Shown: positions 8,721 to 16,713, numbered from the stretch's first letter. The stretch is DNA of 64,000 nucleotides from DATFVJ01 sp963851085 (GCA_963851085.1 CAWKNX010000011.1:186001-250000); one strand, 5' to 3'. The notes: a model not told the origin generated them from the letters alone. A program made the numbers and translations.

Positions 8721-8790
8721 CCTGGGTCACGCCGCAGTATCCGGAACCTTCAAGCTGGCCATGTGGGTTCGATTTTCCCGTCGCCTGCGC
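8721..8790 (+). repeat. tRNA-Gly-like 3' fragment, copy 2 (attachment-site scar)
   Basis: Shares GGTCACGCCGCAGTATC with copy 3, followed by CTTCAAGCTGGCCATG and a good T-loop (GGGTTCGATTTTCCCGTCGC). No 5' half of a tRNA is present. Lies between the two toxin-antitoxin modules. Confidence 0.6.
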
Positions 8791-8919
8791 GAAGGCGGCG
8801 GCGGACATCATCGAGCACCACAGGTACCTCTCCTCGGGCAACTCCTCGAAACCGGAGCAACTCGTCACGCTGCGCGCTCATGAACTCAGCGTACGCACGC
8901 CGTCGCTGACCAGCATCTC

Positions 8920-8980
8920 ATCGCACCGTGCCCGTTGCGTGCCCGGCAGGACGGTCGGCCAGGGGGATTCATGGCCACTC
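8920..8980 (+). repeat. Direct repeat, left copy (GTGCCCGTTGCGTGCCCG)
   Basis: The stretch from CATCGCACC through GTGCCCGTTGCGTGCCCG to CCAGGGGGATTCATGGCC closely matches 10412-10479. The two copies bracket copy 3 of the tRNA-like fragment and the AbiEii-like module. Similar direct CGTGCCCG repeats occur beside integrases of actinomycete integrative elements; no integrase gene is present here. Confidence 0.6.
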
Positions 8981-9014
8981 ACGGGGGCAGAAGCACAGCG
9001 CCTCACCTGCGCAT

Positions 9015-9090
9015 CCGCTGGTCACCGCCGCAGTATCAAGAGCTTCCAAGCTGGCTGTGCGGGCCGGTTCCCGTCGCCCGCTCCACCGCG
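9015..9090 (+). repeat. tRNA-Gly-like 3' fragment, copy 3 (attachment-site scar)
   Basis: GGTCACCGCCGCAGTATC, then AGCTTCCAAGCTGGCTGTGC and CCCGTCGCCCGCTCCACC, the 3' acceptor end of an actinobacterial tRNA-Gly(UCC). The T-loop is partly deleted and no 5' half precedes it, so it cannot make a tRNA. Confidence 0.65.
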
Positions 9091-9100
9091 AAATACCAGG

Positions 9101-9595
9101 TCACGCGGTCTCGGACGCGCCTGTCCCCTGAGCGTCGGATCCATCGGCGGGCTGCCTGGCATGCCGCGCAACCCGACGCATCCGCACCATGAGCGCCGCC
9201 GATGGTACGACCTTTCCTGACATATACGTCGACAGGCGAGATCCCGAAGTGCCGATCCGTTCAGCAAAGTCCCGCTGAGATAGGCCGGAACACTCAACCA
9301 GCCCGCTTACCTCCGTGGCCACCTGTCTGCGCTCTGACTCGACAGCCAGTTCTCGGGCACGCCCGACCGCCGCCTCCAGAAGTTCAGCCGTGCCGTAAGG
9401 ACGGGAGAGGCGGATTGCCTCAAGGGTCTGCTGAGCCACGGGACCCCATGGATCGGATTGGATGGCCTTCAGCAGTCGGCGCCAGTCGGGAAGGGTGCCC
9501 CGCTCCACGGCCGCGAGGATCCCCTCGAACGGCCAGCTCTCCACTGGGTCGTTCGGGGACGCAGCAACATTGCGGAACTTGAGGGCGGTAGTCAT
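9101..9595 (-). CDS. HTH-domain antitoxin of the AbiEii-like module
   Basis: 164 residues from ATG 9595, which overlaps the AbiEii stop codon by four bases and has GGAG upstream. The N-terminal half is helical (VESWPFEGILAAVERGTLPD). The C-terminal half carries a Cro-type helix-turn-helix (CSGLSQRDFAERIGTSGSRL, then STYMSGKVVPSAALMVRM). Predicted DNA-binding antitoxin that neutralises the upstream nucleotidyltransferase and represses the operon. The order toxin-then-antitoxin is the reverse of classical abiE, where abiEi precedes abiEii. Confidence 0.72.
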   Translation of the reverse strand: MTTALKFRNVAASPNDPVESWPFEGILAAVERGTLPDWRRLLKAIQSDPWGPVAQQTLEAIRLSRPYGTAELLEAAVGRARELAVESERRQVATEVSGLVECSGLSQRDFAERIGTSGSRLSTYMSGKVVPSAALMVRMRRVARHARQPADGSDAQGTGASETA

Positions 9596-10335
9596 TGCAC
9601 CATCTCCACTGCCACAGACCGGCAAACATCGGCTACGTTCTTCCAGTAGGTCCAGCGGGCATCGAGTCCCTTGTAGCGCCGAAGCTGCTTGATGGTCCGG
9701 GCATCCGCTGGCCGGGGGTCGGCCAGTTGCCGGGCGAGTTGGGTTGCGACGCCCTCCGCCTCAGAACCGCGCTGGTCGGAGTAATACTCGTCGATGTGCC
9801 CTAGCACCTCGGCGGCATGAGAGATTCCGTATCGGTCGGACAGAGCGGCGACATCGAGATAGTCCCGTACCTGATTGCGCCGGACAACCAGATAACCCTT
9901 GATCCGCAGGGTCTCGTCTGGAGTCGGCACACGGACTGTTTGCCGTGACGGCAGCGTGACTTCCGCTACTTCCAGCGGCTCCTTCCGGATGAGCTGGCGC
10001 ACGCCGGACTCGATATCCCCAAGTTCTCCCAGAATGATCTTTCCGGGAGTCACCCGATTGGTGACCCACCCGTCGGTTGATTCGATCGCCTCTAGAACCG
10101 TGTCGAACCGCTCGGCCAGATCCTTGACCACATGGTCGTGATCATAGGAAGACCGGTGGTTGGCCCACAGGGCCGCAGCGGAGCCGCCCACCAGCACGGC
10201 ATCGGGAAGGACCTCCTGGAGCTTGGCCGCTGATCGGAGAACCCGGAGCAACTCGGGCCGCTCGAGTCCGGGGGTGTCCGAGTTGCCCTGACCGCTGCCC
10301 GGCGCGAATTCCTCTTCCTCGCGTTGCTCCTCCAT
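9592..10335 (-). CDS. AbiEii/AbiGii-like nucleotidyltransferase toxin
   Basis: 247 residues. The motif VLVGGSAAALWANHRSSYDH, then DHVVKDLAERFDTVL is the GGS...D-x-D signature of the AbiEii nucleotidyltransferase superfamily (type IV toxin-antitoxin systems with phage abortive-infection roles). The C-terminal part contains RIKGYLVVRRNQVRDYLDVA, as in other family members, where a Lys and Asp line the active site. ATG 10335 has no ribosome binding site but a -10-like TATACT just upstream, suggesting a leaderless message. The N-terminus is Glu-rich (MEEQREEEEF). First gene of a two-gene operon. Confidence 0.75.
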   Translation of the reverse strand: MEEQREEEEFAPGSGQGNSDTPGLERPELLRVLRSAAKLQEVLPDAVLVGGSAAALWANHRSSYDHDHVVKDLAERFDTVLEAIESTDGWVTNRVTPGKIILGELGDIESGVRQLIRKEPLEVAEVTLPSRQTVRVPTPDETLRIKGYLVVRRNQVRDYLDVAALSDRYGISHAAEVLGHIDEYYSDQRGSEAEGVATQLARQLADPRPADARTIKQLRRYKGLDARWTYWKNVADVCRSVAVEMVQ

Positions 10336-10360
10336 GCGACCAGTATATCAGATATGATAA
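10336..10360 (-). promoter_or_regulatory. Putative promoter/operator of the AbiEii operon
   Basis: Reading toward the gene: TTATCATATCTGATATACT, then GGTCGC and ATG. TATACT is a good -10 box placed so that transcription would begin at or next to the start codon. TATCA-N4-TGATA (10346-10359) is an inverted repeat overlapping it and could bind the HTH antitoxin. The patch is strikingly AT-rich for this genome. Confidence 0.5.
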
Positions 10361-10411
10361 GCATCGGCCTGTGCGACAGGATCTGCCGACGACCGTGTCC
10401 AGTGCGGCTTG

Positions 10412-10479
10412 TCATTGCATCGTGCCCGTTACGTGCCCGTTGCGTGCCCGTCAGGGCGGTCAACCAGGGGGGATCCATG
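10412..10479 (+). repeat. Direct repeat, right copy (CGTGCCCGTTACGTGCCCG)
   Basis: Matches 8920-8980, with one extra CGTGCCCGTTA unit. Together with that copy it brackets the AbiEii-like module. Confidence 0.6.
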
Positions 10480-11095
10480 CCGCGCATCCCGTCTTGATCT
10501 TCCAGGTAGCGACGTGCTGACGCTCTCGCCGCAGGCGAGCACTCGATCTTCACTGGCCGCGGCGGAGCAGTTCGGTCATCGCCTCCTCATGCGAGACCGC
10601 ACTGGGGGCGGCCTGCGGCCGCCCGCTCGCGATGGTCTGCGAGTGTGACCTCTATCTCTGCTTCCTCCAGAGCCTCGGCCGAGGCGATCGGCGCCCACCA
10701 GGCCGCAGCCGCAACACGCGCCCGAGACGATATCGCGGATCGCGCGAGTGATTATAAGGTCACACGGGGAATCTAGGTTGTGATAAGTGGGCGTCATTCC
10801 GAAAAGGTGTCTAGCCCATATGTCACGTCCTGGGGGAGTCCTATGCATTGGGCCATATTGACCGATTCCAGAAAATGCTCGCAGGCGACGCCGCCGCGCC
10901 GTCGCGGTGCCCGCAGGGCGGTTGCGCCACGGCGTGACGGGTTCTCCGATAATTCGTAAATCCGCCGTTGGCGGCATTGACGGCCGTTATGGCGTTAGCT
11001 GCCGTTGGCCGACCGGACTGCCCGGGGTCGAACAGAATCACCTGCCTCGGCACCTGGACTGCCGGGATCGACGACGGCCCTGAAGGGGAGCAACT
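10480..11095. other. Gene-free right flank of the island
   Basis: No supported gene. An AT-richer block at 10735-10880 (for example GATTATAAGGTCACACGGGG) may be promoter or foreign DNA. The bases just before 11096 hold GAAGGGGAG, the ribosome binding site of the RCC1 gene. Confidence 0.4.
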
Positions 11096-13114
11096 TTGGC
11101 TGGTCGGGCGAGGCGGGCCCCATCCGGGTGGTACCGCCTGACGGCCGCACTGGGTGTGGCGATCATTGTGATCGCGGAACTCAATGGCGTCGGGCCCGTT
11201 CCGGCTGAGCTCATCCCGGCCGCAGCGGCGCGGTCGGCCATGCCGCCACCAGCGGGCTCATCGAGCGCCGGCCCCGCGGGTGCCGCCCTGCCGGGCGGCG
11301 GCTCTCCAGCGACGGCGTGGGCCACAGCCGCATCGGCCGCCACCAAGTCACCCGCCACCAAGTCACCCGCCACCAAGTCACCCGCCACCGGGTCATCCGC
11401 GACCCCGAAGCCGGCCACGACGTCACCCCCACCCAAGTCGCCAGCGGCCGGGTCGCCGGCAGCCGCGGGGCGGGCTGCCGAGATCGCCGCGGGAAGCGCG
11501 TCCTCCTGCGGTGTGCGGGCTGGGCGGGCGTACTGCTGGGGCCGCAATGACAGGGCCCAGCTCGGCGACGGCAGCACGACCGGGCGGAACACGCCCGTGG
11601 CCGTCGTCGCCAGCGGCGTGCTCACGGGCCAGACTGTGACTCAGATCACCACGGGCGACGCGGACACGTGCGCGCTCGACAGCGCCGGGCTGGCTTACTG
11701 CTGGGGCTCCAACGTGAACGGCGAGGTCGGTGACCGCACGACTATTGACCGCCGCAGGCCGGTGGCCGTGGACACCAACGGGGTGCTGGCGGGCGAGACC
11801 CTCACCCAGATCGTCAGCGCGTACCGGCACACGTGCGCGCTGGACAGCGCCGGCGCCGCCTTTTGCTGGGGCGACGACACCTACGGCCAGCTCGGCGACG
11901 GCACCACCAGGCAGCGCGACTCCCCGGTCGCCGTCCGCATGACCGGGGTCCTGGCCGGCAAGACCCTGACCCAGATCAGCACCGACTACCGCCACACCTG
12001 CGCGGTGGACAGCGCCGGCGCCGCCTTTTGCTGGGGCGACAACACCTATGGCCAGCTCGGCGACGGCACCACCAGGCAGCGCGACTCCCCGGTCGCCGTC
12101 CGCATGACCGGGGTCCTGGCCGGCAAGATCCTGACCCAGATAGCGACCGGCTACTACCACACCTGCGCGCTCGACAGCACCGGGAAGGCCTACTGCTGGG
12201 GCGACGATACCTATGGCGAGCTCGGGGACAACCGCCGCGCGCAGGACAGCCTGCCGGTCGCGTTGGACACCGCGGGCGTTCTGGCCGGCGCCAGGCTAGC
12301 TCAGCTAAGCGCGGCCGGCTACCACACGTGCGGACTGGACAGCGCCGGGCTCGCCTACTGCTGGGGCGACAACGCGTTCGGCGAGACCGGTAACGACACC
12401 ACCACCTCGGGCCGGGCGCCGACCGCCGTCTACCTGGCGGGAGCGCTGGCGGGCGTGGCGCTCACCCAGATCAGCAGCGGCTTGCTGCACACCTGCGCGC
12501 TCGACCGCCGCGCCAACTCGTTCTGCTGGGGCGACAACACCTACGGGCAGCTCGGTGACAACACCACGACGCAGCGGATAGTGCCGGTACTGGTCCGAAC
12601 CCTCCCTCCGCAGCCGCCGAAGGCGGTTGCGGCCGTCGGCGGCAAGGCGACCGCCGCCACCAGCCACTCCGCTTGCCCACCCGGCACCACCGGCCCGGGT
12701 TGCCCGGTCGCGAGCCCGCTCACCCCCTCCATCGCCCTGACGGGCCTGTCCAGCGGTTTCTCCCTCAGCGGCGTCCCGGACGACACCCCGGAGCAACTCG
12801 ACGCCGTGGACATGACCGTCACCTGCACCGACTGCAGCAGCGGCTACGACGTCACCGTCCAGGCGGAGTCGGACCTCACCGCCGCACCCGGCATCACCAT
12901 CCCCATCGCCAACCTGGAGGTACGCGACAGCGGCCAGACTCCCCAGGCCACCTACCAGCCCCTCTCCGCCGCCACCCCCGTGCTCGTCCACCACCACGAC
13001 GGATCCTCCGCGACCGACGGGGACCTCATCAGCAACGACTACGAGATCAACATCCCTAACGCCCCGCCCGGCACCTACACCACCACCCTCGACTACATCG
13101 CCACCGCACCGTAG
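11096..13114 (+). CDS. Secreted RCC1-repeat propeller protein with WxL-like C-terminal domain
   Basis: 672 residues from TTG 11096, preceded by GGGGAG at good spacing. N-terminal signal segment (RLTAALGVAIIVIAELNG), a Pro/Ala/Ser/Thr linker with KSPAT repeats, then seven RCC1-type repeats (about 130-505). Each repeat has the pattern H-T-C-A-L-D-S-A-G-x-A-x-C-W-G-D and Y-G-x-L-G-D-G-T; the two Cys per repeat are typical of exported bacterial RCC1 propellers. Residues about 540-672 are homologous to the C-terminal domain of the frameshifted gene at 2691 (LEVRDSGQ, SNDYEINIPN, and a TLDYIATAP end). The propeller probably binds a surface ligand, and the end domain probably anchors it via the DUF916-like protein 7 kb away (inference). 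Confidence 0.8.
   Translation: MAGRARRAPSGWYRLTAALGVAIIVIAELNGVGPVPAELIPAAAARSAMPPPAGSSSAGPAGAALPGGGSPATAWATAASAATKSPATKSPATKSPATGSSATPKPATTSPPPKSPAAGSPAAAGRAAEIAAGSASSCGVRAGRAYCWGRNDRAQLGDGSTTGRNTPVAVVASGVLTGQTVTQITTGDADTCALDSAGLAYCWGSNVNGEVGDRTTIDRRRPVAVDTNGVLAGETLTQIVSAYRHTCALDSAGAAFCWGDDTYGQLGDGTTRQRDSPVAVRMTGVLAGKTLTQISTDYRHTCAVDSAGAAFCWGDNTYGQLGDGTTRQRDSPVAVRMTGVLAGKILTQIATGYYHTCALDSTGKAYCWGDDTYGELGDNRRAQDSLPVALDTAGVLAGARLAQLSAAGYHTCGLDSAGLAYCWGDNAFGETGNDTTTSGRAPTAVYLAGALAGVALTQISSGLLHTCALDRRANSFCWGDNTYGQLGDNTTTQRIVPVLVRTLPPQPPKAVAAVGGKATAATSHSACPPGTTGPGCPVASPLTPSIALTGLSSGFSLSGVPDDTPEQLDAVDMTVTCTDCSSGYDVTVQAESDLTAAPGITIPIANLEVRDSGQTPQATYQPLSAATPVLVHHHDGSSATDGDLISNDYEINIPNAPPGTYTTTLDYIATAP
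11339..11398 (+). repeat. 15-bp tandem repeat encoding ATKSP
   Basis: GCCACCAAGTCACCC occurs three times exactly, then once diverged. It lies in the linker of the RCC1 protein and stays in frame, so length variation here would be tolerated. Confidence 0.9.
11841..12170 (+). repeat. 165-bp near-identical tandem duplication inside the RCC1 gene
   Basis: Two RCC1 repeats starting at about 11841 and 12006 are nearly identical at DNA level for over 120 bp, whereas the other five have diverged. A recent in-frame duplication of one 55-residue blade. Confidence 0.85.
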
Positions 13115-13282
13115 GGAGTGTCCCGGCCGCGCACCGACTGCCGCGCCGACTGCGGATCGGGAGAGACCCAGGTCAGCGGCGCCCAGAAAAGATTCAGGGA
13201 TTTAAAGAACAGTCCGATCCGCATGGCCGACGGCGCCGAATACAAGGCATCGACAAGCGCGACCTGCATGCGCCCGCGCCAC

Positions 13283-13314
13283 GCCCTGGTCTCCTGGAGG
13301 GGGGAGACCAGGGC
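13283..13314 (+). terminator. Strong hairpin downstream of the RCC1 gene
   Basis: GCCCTGGTCTCC and GGAGACCAGGGC form a perfect 12-bp stem with an 8-base loop (TGGAGGGG). It lies 170 bp after the RCC1 stop codon. There is no T tract, which is common for actinobacterial terminators. It could instead serve the decayed LuxR gene on the other strand. Confidence 0.5.
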
Positions 13315-13360
13315 TTGGACGGGGCTGCTCGCGCCACGCGGCGCGCGGCGGCCGCGGCGA

Positions 13361-13560
13361 TCAGGCCGCGTTCGGGGTCCCCGGATCGGCCGGGCCGCTG
13401 ACCCACATCACGCGGGGCGGGCCTGGCACCAGCCCAAGCGCCTTGGCGCGCAGGACAGCGGTGAGACGGCCGGGGACGTTCAGCTTCCGGTAGATGTGCC
13501 GAGGTGCCGGTGCACCGTGCGCGGGGAGATACCGCCGGTCCCGCCGACCCGGGTCCGGCG
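13361..13560 (-). pseudogene. LuxR-family HTH, C-terminal fragment
   Basis: Two minus-strand frames give GISPRTVHRHLG and then HIYRKLNVPGRLTAVLRAKA, followed by LGLVPG. Together these are the last helices of a LuxR/GerE-type DNA-binding domain. They are in different frames and no receiver or upstream domain is left. The fragment lies in front of the response-regulator gene, on the opposite strand. Confidence 0.6.
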
Positions 13561-13620
13561 CGGTCCAGCCCGGCGCTGGGGCATCATCGTTGTCAGGGAC
13601 ACCGGACAGGAGCATGCGGC

Positions 13621-14316
13621 ATGGCAGCGACGGTGCTGTTGGTCGAGGACGAGCGGAAACTCCGCGACCTGGTGCGCTCCTATCTGGAGCGGGCCGGGTT
13701 CGCGGTGCTCTCGACTGGTTCGGGCGCCGAGGCGATCCGCCTGGCCCAGTCGGCCGGCCCGGATCTGGTGGTCCTCGACCTGGGTCTCCCGGACATCGCG
13801 GGCGAGGCAGTGGCCAGCGAACTGCGGGCCGCCGGGACCACGCCGATCCTGATGCTCACCGCGCGCAGCAGCGAGGAGGACCGGATCAGGGGCCTGGAAC
13901 TGGGCGCCGACGACTACGTCACCAAACCGTTCAGCCCGCGCGAGCTTGTCCTGCGCGTGCAGGCGATCCTGCGCCGCGGCGCGCCGGCCGCGGATCAGCG
14001 GGTCACCCGCTACGGCGGCGGGGTGCTTGTCATCGACGAGCCACGGCGGCTGGTGCAGGTGCGCGGGACGACGGTGGAGCTGACCCCGACCGAGTGGGGC
14101 ATCCTGCTGGCGCTCGCCGCGTCGCCCGGCCGCGTGTATTCCAGGTTCGAGCTGATCAACCGCGTGCGTGGCTACGAGTTCGAGGGCTACGAGCGCACCG
14201 TCGACTCGCACGTGAAGAACCTGCGCCACAAGATCGAGGAAGACCAGCGGGCACCCGAGATCATCCAGACCGTGCTCGGCGGCGGCTACCGGCTCGGCCT
14301 GTCCAGGGATGGCTAG
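13621..14316 (+). CDS. OmpR/PhoB-family response regulator
   Basis: 231 residues from ATG 13621 with AGGAG upstream. Receiver domain 4-118: acidic pocket E9/D10, phosphoacceptor Asp53 (VVLDLGLPD), and switch region LTARSSEEDR with DDYVTKPF Lys. Winged-helix DNA-binding domain about 135-228 (VELTPTEWGILLALAASPGR, then ERTVDSHVKNLRHKIE). It is three bases upstream of the histidine kinase and almost certainly its partner. Target genes cannot be deduced. Confidence 0.92.
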   Translation: MAATVLLVEDERKLRDLVRSYLERAGFAVLSTGSGAEAIRLAQSAGPDLVVLDLGLPDIAGEAVASELRAAGTTPILMLTARSSEEDRIRGLELGADDYVTKPFSPRELVLRVQAILRRGAPAADQRVTRYGGGVLVIDEPRRLVQVRGTTVELTPTEWGILLALAASPGRVYSRFELINRVRGYEFEGYERTVDSHVKNLRHKIEEDQRAPEIIQTVLGGGYRLGLSRDG

Positions 14317-14319
14317 GGG

Positions 14320-15699
14320 ATGGCCGGGCAAGGCGGCACGGGCCCGCTCCGCCTGCGGCTGACCCTGGCGTTCGTCGCGGTCGCCCTGTCCGCGGTCGCG
14401 CTGCTCGCCGCGGCGACCGCCGTGTTCGCCGCCGCTGACATCTCGCATCTGGCCGGCGAGCAGCGCGCGGAGCTGACGCAGGCGATGACGGCGGCCGCGG
14501 GGGCGGCCTGGAACCAGGCCGGCACCTGGGCCGGCGCCGACCTGGAACCGGTGCTGGACGTGGGCGGCCGGATCGGGGCCGACGTCACGGTTCTCGACGA
14601 GGCTGGCACCGTCGTCGCGCGGTCGCCGGGATTCGCCCGCGCGACCGCCCCGATCCAGCGGGCCCCGATCGTGGTGCACGGCCGGCGCGTGGGCACGGTG
14701 GCGCTGCGCCTGACCGGTGCCGGGCTCACGGCCGCGGACAACGCCTTCCGCGCGGCGCTGTGGCGGGCGATCGCCGGGGCGGCCGGGCTCGCGGCCCTGC
14801 TCGCGCTGCTCGTGGGGCTGGGCGTATCCAGGCGGATCACCCGCCCGGTGCTGCGGCTGATCGAGGTGGCCAAGGCCATGGGCCGCGGCGACCGCGGCGC
14901 ACGGGTGGGGGAGATCCGCGCCCCGGACGAGCTGCGCGACCTGGCGGTCACGTTCGACCTGATGGCGGAGACCCTGGCCCGGCAGGAGCAGCTCAGGCGC
15001 GACGTGGTCGCCGACGTCGCCCACGAGCTCCGGACGCCGGTGGCGGTGCTGCAGGCCGGCCACGAGGCGCTGCTCGACAAGGTGGTCGAGCCCACGCCCG
15101 ACCAGTTGTCTTCGCTGCGCGACGAGGTGCTCCGCCTGGCCCGGATGGTCGATGACCTGCACACCCTGGCCGCGGCGGAAGCGGCCGCTCTCCAGCTGTC
15201 GCTCGGCCCATGCGACCTGGCGGAGATCGCGGCCGCCGCGGCGGACAGCCTGGGCGGCAGGTTCGACGCCGCCGAGGTCACGTTGGAGCGGCGGCTGACT
15301 CCGGTGACCGTTCTGGCCGATGCCGGGCGGATGCATCAGGTCATCACGAACCTGCTCGGTAACGCGCTGAAATTCACCCCGTCCGGCGGCCGGGTGACCC
15401 TGACGGTGGGGCCTTCCGGGCCGTCCGAGCCTTCCGGGCCGTCCGGGTCCTCCGGGCCGTCCGGCGGCCAGGCGCGGCTGAGCGTGTCCGACACCGGCTG
15501 CGGCATCGCCGAGGACGAACTGCCGCGCATCTTCGACCGGTTCTGGCGCGGCAGGCAGGCGGCGGGCGTGGCCGGGAGCGGCATCGGCCTGGCCGTGGTG
15601 GCCGAACTCGTCCGCGCCCACAACGGCGCCGCCGAGGTGACGAGCACCCCGCCGCACGGCACCGAGGTCACCGTCACCCTGCCCCGCGCCGACCGCTGA
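14320..15699 (+). CDS. Sensor histidine kinase (BaeS-like)
   Basis: 459 residues. Membrane helices at about 18-38 and 152-170 flank an extracytoplasmic sensor of roughly 115 residues. Then come HAMP (SRRITRPVLRLIEVAKAMGR), HisKA with the H-box DVAHELRTP (His235), and HATPase_c with N-box (NLLGNALKFTPSGG), G1 box DTGCGI (391-396) and G2 (GSGIGLAVV). Just before the G1 box is an insertion of PSGPS-type repeats (GPSGPSEPSGPSGSSGPSGG), an in-frame low-complexity expansion. Start ATG lies three bases after the regulator's stop. Confidence 0.92.
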   Translation: MAGQGGTGPLRLRLTLAFVAVALSAVALLAAATAVFAAADISHLAGEQRAELTQAMTAAAGAAWNQAGTWAGADLEPVLDVGGRIGADVTVLDEAGTVVARSPGFARATAPIQRAPIVVHGRRVGTVALRLTGAGLTAADNAFRAALWRAIAGAAGLAALLALLVGLGVSRRITRPVLRLIEVAKAMGRGDRGARVGEIRAPDELRDLAVTFDLMAETLARQEQLRRDVVADVAHELRTPVAVLQAGHEALLDKVVEPTPDQLSSLRDEVLRLARMVDDLHTLAAAEAAALQLSLGPCDLAEIAAAAADSLGGRFDAAEVTLERRLTPVTVLADAGRMHQVITNLLGNALKFTPSGGRVTLTVGPSGPSEPSGPSGSSGPSGGQARLSVSDTGCGIAEDELPRIFDRFWRGRQAAGVAGSGIGLAVVAELVRAHNGAAEVTSTPPHGTEVTVTLPRADR

Positions 15700-16050
15700 C
15701 CAGCCTGCGGACCGGCGTCGGCAGGTGTCCGTTATCTATCCCGAACGGCTGCCGCGCTTCCCCAGCCACCCAACGCCGCACCGGTCTTAAGCCGGTGGTT
15801 GCGCAGCACTTCAGCCCGTCGCCGGCCTGCAACATTATGATCATGGTGGATCTTGTGTCGCATATGCGGTTGGGTTCACCGCGATCATGGACGGTGCCCG
15901 GCCGAGCGGCGGGATCGGGCCCGGGCTCGGTCGGGCTTTTCTCCATCCCGTCATCACATGAGTGGCACTGGGCCTGCATGGATGGCGGCTTTCCTCGGTA
16001 GCAGCCGGCGAAGCCGTTCGGTGGCCGAGCATCCGGTGAGGAGGACGTTC
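15700..16050. other. Gene-free stretch with R2 core and a degenerate hairpin
   Basis: Contains one R2 motif (TATCCCGAACGGCTGCCGCG, about 15732-15751) and a degenerate R1-like inverted repeat at 15838-15895 (ATGATCATGGTGGATC against TTCACCGCGATCATGG). No supported gene. Confidence 0.5.
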
Positions 16051-16713
16051 ATGGCAGTGGCGCATCGTCCGCCGCGGGATCCGCACCCTCGGCCGGCTTC
16101 CAGGTTGACCCGAGGAGTGGCCGCCGTACGGGCGAGTGATCTGCCGACCGCGGGGCACCCGGGGGCGCCCAGCGCACCGGCCCGGCGTCCACTCGCGGGC
16201 GCGCCGGCCGCCGTGCCCGGCCGTCGGCCCGCGAAGTCTCGAAGGAGGCCCATCCAGATGTCCGCGCACGTGATCGGATCCCGGCCGACGGCAGCGGGGG
16301 CCCGCAGACCGCTTGCCGCTGGATCCGCTCCGGCCAGCCAGGCTCAGCCGGGTCCTGTGCTGGGGACGAGCCCCGGAGCCCGGCCGCTGCCCCATTGGCG
16401 GGTCCTGCTCGAGTCGCGCTGGCAGGAACGGCTGAGGCAGATAACGGAGCTGTCTCTCGCCTACCATGACGGCGCGGCCGCAATTGGCGCCGAACGCGCG
16501 GGTGGCGCAGCCGGCGATGTGGGACTGCGGGACATCCTGCGGCGCACGGTCGCCGCGCGCCGGGCCCTGGCCGATATCGAAGAGGCGCTCACCCGGCTGG
16601 CGGCCGGCCGCTTCGGCCGCTGCGAGCAGTGCGAAGGCGCCATCCCCGCGGCCAAGCTCGCGCTCATCCCCGAGACGCGGTACTGCCCGGCCTGTACCGC
16701 CCGGGACCGCTGA
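16051..16713 (+). CDS. DksA/TraR-family C4 zinc-finger protein
   Basis: The C-terminal third is a DksA/TraR zinc finger: CEQCEGAIPAAKLALIPETR, then YCPAC, with four Cys. It is preceded by a helical segment (HWRVLLESRWQERLRQITEL) and a second helix (LADIEEALTRLAAGRFGR). Family members bind RNA polymerase through the secondary channel and modulate transcription. Two starts have excellent ribosome binding sites: ATG 16051 (GAGGAGG) and the in-frame ATG 16258 (AAGGAGG), giving 220 or 151 residues. The extra N-terminal 69 residues are a basic Pro/Arg/Ala-rich tail. Monocistronic. Confidence 0.8.
   Translation: MAVAHRPPRDPHPRPASRLTRGVAAVRASDLPTAGHPGAPSAPARRPLAGAPAAVPGRRPAKSRRRPIQMSAHVIGSRPTAAGARRPLAAGSAPASQAQPGPVLGTSPGARPLPHWRVLLESRWQERLRQITELSLAYHDGAAAIGAERAGGAAGDVGLRDILRRTVAARRALADIEEALTRLAAGRFGRCEQCEGAIPAAKLALIPETRYCPACTARDR

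Noticed and set aside
9041..9085. A functional tRNA-Gly gene
   Set aside because: Only the anticodon arm and the acceptor end are present; no 5' half with D-arm can be folded upstream.
13480..15657. Long minus-strand frame (725 codons) across the two-component genes
   Set aside because: Shadow of the regulator and kinase genes; low-complexity translation. Only its last few codons (the LuxR fragment) carry recognisable sequence.
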